Source: CAVYXZ01 sp965223835 (GTDB lineage Bacteria > Chloroflexota > Anaerolineae > Aggregatilineales > Phototrophicaceae). From it: DNA of 64,000 nt. The translations under genes and the position numbers were made by a program. The stretch covers positions 372,001-436,000 of the forward strand of contig OZ245022.1 of NCBI GenBank assembly GCA_965223835.1, written 5' to 3'. Positions 36,032 to 43,559 of the stretch are shown here, piece after piece. Below the pieces are notes generated by a model, which searched no databases, was not told the origin of the DNA, and was given only the letters and a program-made list of their open reading frames with translations. Numbering within the stretch: position 1 is the stretch's first letter; each line of letters begins with the position of its first letter.

Positions 36032-37537
36032 CTATGACGCAACAAACTCACGCTCAAGTTTATGCGATGTCATGTCAACGATGTGTGCCCGCGTCTCCAC
36101 GCCAAACCGGGCTTCGACCATGTTCAAATAGCGTTCACCTGTGAAATATTCCATAAAGGCCTGATCGCGGAATTTGAGGACCTCACCGGGGGACAGATAA
36201 TTCGTCGGTAGCGGCAGTGTATCAACAGCGTGTTGACTATAACCGGTCCAGTTATCGGGCAATTGCAGGCCCTGCTGCACAGCGCGGGTGTAGAGTTCGG
36301 AACCCGGATAGGCCATCGCGCTGTAGAAGTTGGCGAACTCGGTATTCAGATCAAGCGCCATATCCAGCGTGGCTTGCATCGTGCTGTAATCGTCTTCGGG
36401 CAAGCCGAAAATATAATTGCCAATGATGTTGATGCCACCGGCTTGAACCTGGCGGATAATCCGATAGATGTCAGCCTGTGCAACGCCCTTCTGCACTTCG
36501 TCCCGCACCTGCTCACTGGCAGCCTCAATGCCAAACGCCAGCCAGTTGATTCCGGCACGTTTCATGGTGTCAATCATGTCGTCTTTGACGGTATCCACGC
36601 GGGTATAAGCCCAGATATTCACGTCATAGCCGCGCTCGATAATCCCGTTCGCAATGCCGAGCACATGGCGTTTGTTCAGTACAAACATTTCGTCCGCGAT
36701 CTTGATGTTGCGAACACCATAGGTATTCACCAGAAAGCCAATCTCATTCAGGACGTGCTCGACCGACCAGAAGCGATAGCTGTTCACTTCGGCTTTCATG
36801 CCCGCTGTTTTTTCGCCGTTTTTGAAGGGAGCTTGAATGCAACAGAACGAACAATGATAAGGACAACCCAGCGTCGTGTAGATTGCGGCATATGGCTCCC
36901 GTTGCAGGTCCCCAAAACAATGCCAGTTGTGGGCACGATATTTATCCATTGGCAGCAAATCCCAGGCGATTCCAGGGATCTCAGCGTCGAGATGCTGCAT
37001 CAGCGGTGCGGGCGGGTTTACCTGAATCTGACCAGCGTCATCACGCCAGTAGAGGTCCAGAATCTTGCTGAAATCCGGGTTGGTGGTCGCCAGCGCTTCG
37101 ATGAGGCCAGCGAGTGTAACCAACCCTTCACCCGCCGCGACGAAATCACAGTCTTCCTCACGCATGGTGCGTTCAGGCAGTGCGGCGACATGCCCGCCGA
37201 TCAACACGACTTTTTGCTCCGGCATTAGCTGCTTGACCGCCGTTGTCACCACACTGGCCCCTGGCATCACCTGCGTCGAGGCTGATGGTTGATGCCCATA
37301 CACACTCACGGCCACCAGCGTTGGTTTCAAATCTTGAACCCGTTCGGCAGCTTCTTGCGGCGACAGGTTATCGGCACTCATATCGATGATGGCAACCGAA
37401 TAGCCTTGCTGCCGCACATAGGTTGCCATCAGCCCGGCCCAAACCGGTGGCTCGACGGCAGTTAAGTTCGTCGCCAGCGACTGATAGATTCGCTTGCGGT
37501 TGGCGGGATTAATGATTACGAGGTTCACACCTGTCAT
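36032..37537 (-). CDS. B12-binding-domain radical SAM protein
   Basis: A 501-residue class B-type radical SAM protein. The N-terminal 130 residues look like a cobalamin-binding Rossmann domain (I-I-N-P-A-N near the start, G-G-H-V-A near 110). The radical SAM cluster motif is G-C-P-Y-H-C-S-F-C-C near residue 210, a C-x3-C-x2-C. The remaining barrel shows I-F-G-L-P-E-D-D near 365. Such enzymes methylate carbon or phosphorus atoms, or rearrange them. Its place between a glycosyltransferase and a sugar PLP-dehydratase suggests it modifies a sugar or lipid carrier, which is inference. The ATG at 37537 follows CAGGTAAG. Confidence 0.88.
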   Translation of the reverse strand: MTGVNLVIINPANRKRIYQSLATNLTAVEPPVWAGLMATYVRQQGYSVAIIDMSADNLSPQEAAERVQDLKPTLVAVSVYGHQPSASTQVMPGASVVTTAVKQLMPEQKVVLIGGHVAALPERTMREEDCDFVAAGEGLVTLAGLIEALATTNPDFSKILDLYWRDDAGQIQVNPPAPLMQHLDAEIPGIAWDLLPMDKYRAHNWHCFGDLQREPYAAIYTTLGCPYHCSFCCIQAPFKNGEKTAGMKAEVNSYRFWSVEHVLNEIGFLVNTYGVRNIKIADEMFVLNKRHVLGIANGIIERGYDVNIWAYTRVDTVKDDMIDTMKRAGINWLAFGIEAASEQVRDEVQKGVAQADIYRIIRQVQAGGINIIGNYIFGLPEDDYSTMQATLDMALDLNTEFANFYSAMAYPGSELYTRAVQQGLQLPDNWTGYSQHAVDTLPLPTNYLSPGEVLKFRDQAFMEYFTGERYLNMVEARFGVETRAHIVDMTSHKLEREFVAS

Positions 37538-37553
37538 ACGCTTACCTGACTGA

Positions 37554-38741
37554 TTATCCGGTTTCGAGTTGGTTGAGTAGCTCACACAGCTTGATTATCT
37601 TCTCGGTTCTTAAGTCGGGATAATTGCCGATATAGAATCCATAAAAATGGACGTGATCGACTTTTGGATAGTTTTTATGCGCGTCCTCACCCACGAGCGG
37701 CTTTAAGTACGGCTGGCGCAGTTGATTGCCGCCCCCCGATGTGCCACGCCGGAATTCAACGCCATGTGCCCGCAAGGCGGCGACAACATTCTCATACAGC
37801 GTATCATCCGCCTCCCGCAAAATAAGCGTCAACGCATAATTGCAGGATCCCTCACGGGCGAATTCAGTGAAGTAACGGCTGCTATCCAGGTTATCGAGGA
37901 ACAAATCCAGATTGCGCCGCCGAATTGCGTTGTTGGTGTCCAGCCGTTGCAGTTGCTGCCGTCCGATGACGGCGTTGATTTCGGTACTGCGCACATTATA
38001 AGCTGGATAGGCGAAGATGAACTGTGGATTCAGGTCAGGGTATTCACGTTCGTACCGTTCTTTTTCGGGACTCGAATCCATTTCGCGGACCATGCCATGA
38101 GCGCGAAACATCCGCAACACTTCATACAACTGTGGGTCGGCAGTCGATACCATGCCGCCTTCAATGGTAGACATGTGATGGGCATAATAAAAGGAGAAAT
38201 TGCTCATCCAACCATAGGTGCCCAGTTTCCGCTCGTTGAAAGTCGCTCCGTGAGATTCACACACATCTTCAATAAGCGGAATATCCCGCGCTGCCAGTTC
38301 ATCCAACAGGCGCTGCGTCAGTGCGTTGTACCCCAGTATATGGGTAATGAACACCGCCCGCGTCTGGTCGTTCAACTTGCTGATGACCTGATCGCTATCC
38401 ATACCCAGCGTGGCGGGATCAATATCGACAAAAACCGGTGTGAAGCCTGCCTGTAACACCGAGGCAATGTCGGATACCCACGTGAGGGGCGGGACGATTA
38501 CTTCACCCGGACCTTTCAAATGACGGAGGGCAGCCAGCGAAATTAAGTTCGCCGATGACCCGGAGTTGACGAACACACTGTAGGGCACGCCCAGCCAGGC
38601 GCTCCATTCACGCTCGAACGCCCGCACCTCATCGCGCTGGGTCAGGATCGGATCGTCTTGTTCCAAAAATTCGATCACCGTATCCAGATCGTGGCGCGTG
38701 ATATTGTTCCGCATCAGCGGCCAATCAAGATTGGTCACCAT
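37554..38741 (-). CDS. ColD-like sugar 3-dehydratase (DegT/DnrJ family, His at PLP-Lys site)
   Basis: A 395-residue fold-type I PLP protein of the DegT/DnrJ/EryC1/StrS superfamily. Instead of the usual Lys, the active-site loop reads S-F-Y-Y-A-H-H-M-S-T-I-E-G-G, with His188 at the Lys position. This exchange marks the 3-dehydratases ColD (GDP-4-keto-6-deoxymannose, colitose route) and RfbH (CDP sugar, E1). The I-E-D-V-C-E-S-H-G segment near 157 and N-S-G-S-S-A-N near 59 also match them. It should therefore remove the 3-hydroxyl from a 4-keto sugar rather than transaminate it. GDP is the likely nucleotide given the neighbours. It abuts the E1-beta gene with no gap. Confidence 0.88.
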   Translation of the reverse strand: MVTNLDWPLMRNNITRHDLDTVIEFLEQDDPILTQRDEVRAFEREWSAWLGVPYSVFVNSGSSANLISLAALRHLKGPGEVIVPPLTWVSDIASVLQAGFTPVFVDIDPATLGMDSDQVISKLNDQTRAVFITHILGYNALTQRLLDELAARDIPLIEDVCESHGATFNERKLGTYGWMSNFSFYYAHHMSTIEGGMVSTADPQLYEVLRMFRAHGMVREMDSSPEKERYEREYPDLNPQFIFAYPAYNVRSTEINAVIGRQQLQRLDTNNAIRRRNLDLFLDNLDSSRYFTEFAREGSCNYALTLILREADDTLYENVVAALRAHGVEFRRGTSGGGNQLRQPYLKPLVGEDAHKNYPKVDHVHFYGFYIGNYPDLRTEKIIKLCELLNQLETG

Positions 38742-39803
38742 CTAGAACGGCCCTTTGAATTCGATTTCTTGCAAGGCCGGGTCGGGTTGCGGCATCCATC
38801 CTCGTTTTTCACCATGAACCAGATCAAGTGCCGCCGCCGCAATCGTCTGGGCATTCGGATAAAACAGGTCTTCCAATGACGGGGTCGGCGGACAGGTCGT
38901 CGGCGCAAAGCCCATGCGTTTCATCGGGATGCGGCGCTCCCCTGACAGGCGTTCCGCCACCTGCGCGATGATTTCTGCGGCGGCCCCGGCTGTAGTCCAG
39001 CCATTATCCACCACCAGCAAACGCCCGGTTCGCTCTACCGACTCAACAATTAAGTCTGTGTCGAGCGGGTCCAACCAGATCGGATCAATCACTTCGGTTG
39101 AAATCGACTGGGTTGTCAGATATTCGGCTGCGCGTTGGGCCTCAAGCTGCATATGCGACACGCCCACTATCGTTAAATCGTCGCCTGGATGGGTGATCCG
39201 ACCTCGACCGATCGCAATCGTATAAGCTTCTTCGGGGACATAACCTTGCTGAAAGTGCAAAATGCGATGCTCCACGTACATCACCGGGTTGTCATCGCGG
39301 ATGCTGGCGATCAAGCCGCCCTTCGCATCATAGGGTGTCGTTGGGGCGATGACCCGTAAGCCGGGCACGTTCATGAAAAAGCTGTACAGCCCCTGCGAAT
39401 GTTGCGCCCCCTGCCCCCAGCTTTTGCCGATCATGGAGCGCACGACCAACGGAACTTTGAACTGACCGCCATACATATAGTGGGTTTTGGCCGCCACATT
39501 CACCAGCTGGTTCATCGCCAGCATTAAAAAGTCCATCCGAATGTGAACGTGGATGGGCCGCAAACCGGCCAGCGCCATGCCGATAGCCGCGCCCGTCATC
39601 GCATCCTCAGACAACGGTGTGCCAAAGACTCTTTCCGGGCCAAATTCGTCAACCAGTCCCTGCGCCGTGCCCTGGATCGCTTTCGGGTCATCCACATCCA
39701 GGCCAAACTCAATCACCCGGTCATCGCGGGCCATCTCCTGGGCGGTGGCTTCGCGGATCGCTTCGACAAAACTGATTTTACGTTCGTTTTCCATCATGCC
39801 CAT
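38742..39803 (-). CDS. Pyruvate-dehydrogenase-type E1 beta subunit in glycan locus
   Basis: A 353-residue TPP-enzyme beta subunit (transketolase pyrimidine domain then C-terminal domain). It begins K-I-S-F-V-E-A-I-R-E-A and has E-F-G-L-D-V near residue 32 and F-G-T-P-L-S-E near 60 with the Glu that contacts the TPP ring. P-L-V-V-R-S-M-I-G near 120 and D-N-G-W-T-T-A-G-A-A near 260 follow. It overlaps the E1-alpha gene by ten bases. No E2 or E3 gene is near, so it is unlikely to feed acetyl-CoA. With the sugar genes around it, transfer of a two-carbon unit to a keto sugar is a better idea. Confidence 0.85.
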   Translation of the reverse strand: MGMMENERKISFVEAIREATAQEMARDDRVIEFGLDVDDPKAIQGTAQGLVDEFGPERVFGTPLSEDAMTGAAIGMALAGLRPIHVHIRMDFLMLAMNQLVNVAAKTHYMYGGQFKVPLVVRSMIGKSWGQGAQHSQGLYSFFMNVPGLRVIAPTTPYDAKGGLIASIRDDNPVMYVEHRILHFQQGYVPEEAYTIAIGRGRITHPGDDLTIVGVSHMQLEAQRAAEYLTTQSISTEVIDPIWLDPLDTDLIVESVERTGRLLVVDNGWTTAGAAAEIIAQVAERLSGERRIPMKRMGFAPTTCPPTPSLEDLFYPNAQTIAAAALDLVHGEKRGWMPQPDPALQEIEFKGPF

Positions 39804-40741
39804 TGATCCGTATAGAGTTCCTCAGCCGCCGGAAAGGGGCTGTTTTCGGCGAATTCAAAAGCGGCCTGAACCTCGGCTCTTACTTCCGTCTCGATGGCGG
39901 CGCGTGCGGTCGGACTAAGCTGCTCGCCCAGCACTTTGACCGCGTCCGTTTCCATCCAGGTTGCCGCGTCCTCTGGCTGGCGATAGCCCAGTTTCCAATC
40001 ATCACCGGGACCGACGTGTTCTTTCCAGCGATAGGTCAAACATTCAAAGAAATAAGGTCCGGGCTGGCCGCTGCGCAGGGCGTTGGCTGCTGCCGATACC
40101 TGCTCATAAATCGTCAACACATTGCCATCGTCAATGCGTTCCGCCGGAATGCCGAAACTCCGGGCTTTGGCCGCAATATCCGGGTTCGATTGCCGTTGCT
40201 GCTGGCTGGTATGGATAGCATAGCCGTTGTTCTCACAGATGAAGATGATCGGCAGTTGTTTGAGCGCCGCCCAATTCATGCTCTCGTAGAACACGCCTTC
40301 GTCGGTGGCACCATCACCGAAAAAACTCACGACGATCTGGTTGCTGCGCTGGTACTTGAGTGCATAGGCATAGCCAATCGAATTCGCCAGCGTTGTGCCC
40401 ACCACTGCCGACGCCCCCATAACGCCGTGTTCACGATCCGCCAGGTGCATCGAGCCGCCTTTGCCTTTGGCACAGCCCGTCACCTTGCCATACAGCTCGG
40501 CGATCATCGCGTTGAGGTCGCCGCCTTTTGCCAGATAGGTCGCGTGACTGCGATACGATGAAAACACGATGTCATCCGGTTGCAATGCCTCACAAACGCC
40601 GACGGCAATCGCCTCCTGGCCGATGGACAAATGCACCGGACTCTTAATGACGTCGGTCCAGTAAACCCGGGCCACTTCTTCCTCGACCAGACGGATGCGA
40701 TAGACCGCACGGAAAAAATCTTCAAGCTGGGTCAATGTCAT
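39794..40741 (-). CDS. Pyruvate-dehydrogenase-type E1 alpha subunit in glycan locus
   Basis: A 315-residue TPP-binding alpha subunit. The thiamine diphosphate motif is intact: F-F-G-D-G-A-T-D-E-G-V near residue 140 through to C-E-N-N-G-Y-A near 170. The phosphorylation-type loop near 240 has Y-R-W-K-E-H-V-G-P. The ATG at 40741 lies within the last 20 bases of the upstream reductase gene, so translation is coupled. With the next gene it forms an alpha2beta2 decarboxylase without E2/E3 partners nearby. Comparable E1-like pairs in avilamycin synthesis are reported to act in attachment of a two-carbon branch to a sugar. Confidence 0.87.
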   Translation of the reverse strand: MTLTQLEDFFRAVYRIRLVEEEVARVYWTDVIKSPVHLSIGQEAIAVGVCEALQPDDIVFSSYRSHATYLAKGGDLNAMIAELYGKVTGCAKGKGGSMHLADREHGVMGASAVVGTTLANSIGYAYALKYQRSNQIVVSFFGDGATDEGVFYESMNWAALKQLPIIFICENNGYAIHTSQQQRQSNPDIAAKARSFGIPAERIDDGNVLTIYEQVSAAANALRSGQPGPYFFECLTYRWKEHVGPGDDWKLGYRQPEDAATWMETDAVKVLGEQLSPTARAAIETEVRAEVQAAFEFAENSPFPAAEELYTDQWA

Positions 40742-41660
40742 GCTCCAGTTGATTGATATACCACGAATAAGTTTGTTCCAGTCCCGCCTGCAGCGCAACG
40801 CTGGCCTGCCAGCCCAATCCCTGTAAGACGGAACTGTCGAGCGCCTTCAGTGGCATGCCATCCGGTCGCGCTGTATCGAATGTCAAGCGACCGTCATAGC
40901 CCACCACCGCCGCAATCATTTCCGCCAGTTCGCGAATCGAGACATCCTCACCGCTGCCAATATTGAGCGGGGCCGTGCCGGTATAGTGCTGCATGGCAAA
41001 AATGCAGGCATCGGCCAGATCGTCCACGAAGACGAACTCGCGGCGCGGCGCTCCCGAACCCCAGACGACGACGGTTGGATCATTCGCCATTTTGGCGGCA
41101 TGGATGCGCCGCAGCAGTGCCCCAACCACGTGCGCGTTCTCTTCGCTAAAATCGTCGCCGGGGCCATAATTGTTCGCCGGGATGCCGGTCATGAATTGCG
41201 CCCCATGCTCACGGCGCAAAGCACTCGCCAGGGTCATCCCCGCGATTTTGGCCATTGCATACGCATCATTAGTCGGCTCCAGCGGTCCCGTCATCAAACT
41301 ATCCGGGTGCATTGGCTGCGGTGCCAGGCGGGGATACATGCACGAACTGCCTAGATACAGCAATTTGCCGACACCGCTCTCAGCTGCGCTCTGCAGAATA
41401 TTGATGCTTGACCGCAAGTTATCCAGCATCAAGGTCGCCGGGGCATTCTGATTGTAAGCAATGCCACCGCTCTCACCCGCCGCCACAAAGACATAATCGG
41501 GTTGCTGATCGTTAAAAAAATCAGCTACACGCTGCGCGTCGTTCAAGTCCAGCCCATCATCAGCCAACGGCTCATACCCCAGCGTTTTCAAACGCCGCTC
41601 CAATGCCGCTCCAATCAGGGTATTCGAGCCAGCTACATAAACCGTATCACTCGTGTGCAT
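40722..41660 (-). CDS. GDP-fucose-synthase-like SDR (epimerase/reductase)
   Basis: A 312-residue extended SDR close to GDP-L-fucose synthase (Fcl) and the colitose synthase ColC. Typical stretches are A-G-E-S-G-G-I near residue 63, L-G-S-S-C-M-Y-P near 105, G-P-L-E-P-T-N-D-A-Y near 126 and Y-A-M-A-K near 134 (catalytic Tyr/Lys). The nucleotide loop is V-A-G-S-N-T-L-I-G, a changed form of the usual G-x-x-G-x-x-G. It probably epimerises and/or reduces a GDP-4-keto-6-deoxy sugar with NADPH. I start at the ATG at 41660 and not at the TTG one codon upstream. Confidence 0.88.
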   Translation of the reverse strand: MHTSDTVYVAGSNTLIGAALERRLKTLGYEPLADDGLDLNDAQRVADFFNDQQPDYVFVAAGESGGIAYNQNAPATLMLDNLRSSINILQSAAESGVGKLLYLGSSCMYPRLAPQPMHPDSLMTGPLEPTNDAYAMAKIAGMTLASALRREHGAQFMTGIPANNYGPGDDFSEENAHVVGALLRRIHAAKMANDPTVVVWGSGAPRREFVFVDDLADACIFAMQHYTGTAPLNIGSGEDVSIRELAEMIAAVVGYDGRLTFDTARPDGMPLKALDSSVLQGLGWQASVALQAGLEQTYSWYINQLEHDIDPA

Positions 41661-41693
41661 CAACTTGTGTTTTCTGTTCTTGTATGCGCAACA

Positions 41694-42770
41694 CTAATTC
41701 CCCAGCGCCTTCATCAGATCATCGGCTTCGCGGAAATTGGCAGTTGGTTGCTCGCGACGTTGTGCGGCAATCGCACTATAATCCATATCCCGTTCATAAA
41801 AGATGATCTGGCTGCCCTGCGTCTCAAACCGAATAGGCACATGAATGAGGTGCGGGCAGGCCTGCCGAATCGCTTCGTGTCGGTCGGGTGGCGCTACCAA
41901 CAATAAGAAGCCCCCGCCCCCGGCACCGGTAATCTTGCCGCCACTGGCCCCGGCTTTCATGACGCTTTCGTACAACTGGTCAATCTCCGGGTTGGAGATC
42001 CGACTCCCCAGTGACCGTTTAACCTGCCAGGCTTCGTGCAACAGCGCCCCGAACTCTGTAATGTCGCGATCACTGCCCAAAATCGATAAGGCTTCATTCA
42101 CCATCTGCTGCATGATGCGCAACTGCCGCCGTTTATCATCCAGATTGGGGACATAACTCTGGGCGATATTTGAGGCCGTGCGTTTGATCCCAGTGTAAAG
42201 CAACATGATATGCGATTCGAGGTCTTCCAGCCGCTGCGGCGACATAACGACGGGATGTACCAGAAAGTCGCCGTTTTCCCGGAATACGATATGGTTAAAG
42301 CCACCATAGGCTGCCAGGATCTGGTCCTGTGAGCCGACGGTTTCCTTCAGGATGTTCTGCTCGATATGAATGCCGGTTTCAGCCAATTCGCGTCGCCCCG
42401 CCATTTCACCCTTCAGGGCATGCAACGCGTGCAGCAGGCCCACCGTAAACGACGAACTGGAACCCATGCCACTGCGGGCCGGTAAATCACCGTCATGATG
42501 AATTTCGACGTTGTTTTGAATGTCCAGGTAACGCAGCACTTCGCGGGCCGAGGGGTGTTCGATTTCATCCAGATTGTGGCAGTTTTCGATACGTGAATAG
42601 ACCACGCGGATATTATGCTCGAAAAATGGCGGCAAATAACGGCAAGTCAGGTAGCAATACTTGTCAATGGTTACGGCCAACACCGCGCCCCCATGTTGAT
42701 GATACCAGGTGGGATAATCCGTACCGCCCCCAAAGAATGATATGCGAAATGGCGTACGACTAATAATCAC
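41694..42770 (-). CDS. hddA: GHMP kinase, probable D-glycero-D-manno-heptose 7-phosphate kinase
   Basis: A 358-residue GHMP kinase. It opens with I-I-S-R-T-P-F-R-I-S-F-F-G-G-G-T-D-Y-P, typical of HddA-type heptose-7-phosphate 1-kinases. A-R-S-G-M-G-S-S-S-S-F-T near residue 97 is the ATP loop, and G-A-S-G-G-K-I-T-G-A-G-G-G-G near 270 is the C-terminal motif. I start it at the GTG at 42770, eight bases after GGGAG, since this gives the family's N-terminus. The fucokinase group is a relative, but gmhA is the upstream neighbour, so a heptose substrate is favoured. Confidence 0.87.
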   Translation of the reverse strand: MIISRTPFRISFFGGGTDYPTWYHQHGGAVLAVTIDKYCYLTCRYLPPFFEHNIRVVYSRIENCHNLDEIEHPSAREVLRYLDIQNNVEIHHDGDLPARSGMGSSSSFTVGLLHALHALKGEMAGRRELAETGIHIEQNILKETVGSQDQILAAYGGFNHIVFRENGDFLVHPVVMSPQRLEDLESHIMLLYTGIKRTASNIAQSYVPNLDDKRRQLRIMQQMVNEALSILGSDRDITEFGALLHEAWQVKRSLGSRISNPEIDQLYESVMKAGASGGKITGAGGGGFLLLVAPPDRHEAIRQACPHLIHVPIRFETQGSQIIFYERDMDYSAIAAQRREQPTANFREADDLMKALGN

Positions 42771-42853
42771 TGGACGTGCTCCCAATCCCAACTCACAACA
42801 CAATTATCTTATCACGAGACCGAAATTTTGATTCTTAAGCCTGTAAGAAGTGG

Positions 42854-43432
42854 TTAGTCGGCTAAAACCGCCGCTTCGACCAGTTCACATATCAGATGCT
42901 CGATTGTCAAATGACTTTCCTGAATAAATTGCGTACTGTCCGACGGCACCACAATCGCCACGTGTGCCTGAGTGCGCATCTGGCCGCCATCCCGTCCCGT
43001 GAGCGCAATCGATTTCAGTCCGCCCTGCTCCGCCGCGATGATTGCTTTTACAACGTTGGCGCTGTTGCCGCTGGTACTGATGCCCAGGAGCACATCCCCC
43101 CGCTGCCCCAAAGCCGCCACCTGGCGCGCGAACACCCCGGCATAATCGGCATCATTGCTATAGGCGGTCAGGAACGATGTATCGGTCGTGAGAGACAGTG
43201 CTGGTAACGCACGGCGATCACCCGACAACCGCCAGACAAATTCTGCCGCAACATGCTGGCAATCGGCAGCACTCCCGCCGTTCCCACACAACAGCAACTT
43301 ATGCCCGGCACGCATCGCCGTAGCAATCAAATCAACCGCCGCCAAAATGTCATCCGTACAGGCAGCGATCACGGCTTCTTTGACGGCAATGCTCTCCGTG
43401 ATGTAGTTCCGAATATGATCTGGTCGGTTCAC
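42854..43432 (-). CDS. gmhA: Sedoheptulose-7-phosphate isomerase (phosphoheptose isomerase)
   Basis: SIS-domain isomerase of 192 residues that turns sedoheptulose-7-phosphate into D-glycero-D-manno-heptose-7-phosphate. L-L-C-G-N-G-G-S-A-A-D-C-Q-H near residue 47 and I-S-T-S-G-N-S-A-N-V near 117 are the substrate loops, and E-S-H-L-T-I-E-H near 170 is the C-terminal motif. The start is a GTG at 43432 with AAAGAGA upstream. It is the entry enzyme of the GDP-heptose route completed by the hddA, gmhB and hddC genes. A palindromic repeat lies in the 127-base gap upstream. Confidence 0.92.
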   Translation of the reverse strand: MNRPDHIRNYITESIAVKEAVIAACTDDILAAVDLIATAMRAGHKLLLCGNGGSAADCQHVAAEFVWRLSGDRRALPALSLTTDTSFLTAYSNDADYAGVFARQVAALGQRGDVLLGISTSGNSANVVKAIIAAEQGGLKSIALTGRDGGQMRTQAHVAIVVPSDSTQFIQESHLTIEHLICELVEAAVLAD

Positions 43433-43495
43433 AGGCGTTCTCTTTGGAATACTTTACTGATGTTACTGACGTTACGCAGACAATCCGGTATTTAG

Positions 43496-43516
43496 GGGCG
43501 ACTCGGCGAGTCGCCC
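43496..43516. repeat. Palindromic GGGCGACTC element
   Basis: GGGCGACTC-GGC-GAGTCGCCC, a perfect nine-pair inverted repeat with three-base loop, lying between gmhA and the SDR gene. It resembles short dispersed palindromes found between genes in several bacteria, and could also serve as an RNA hairpin. I see no second copy in the window. Confidence 0.6.
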
Positions 43517-43559
43517 TTACGATTTTCCGCTCAAATGCATAAAGTCAGTTATATTAGTA

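Noticed and set aside
36230..37228. Long plus-strand open frame opposite the radical SAM gene
   Set aside because: Shadow frame; the minus-strand protein has intact motifs.
37554..38741. Sugar aminotransferase
   Set aside because: His stands at the PLP-lysine position, as in ColD/RfbH dehydratases.
33708..43432. LPS inner-core heptose locus
   Set aside because: The kinase and transferase are of the GDP (HddA/HddC) type, and there is no waaC, waaF, kdo or lipid A gene.
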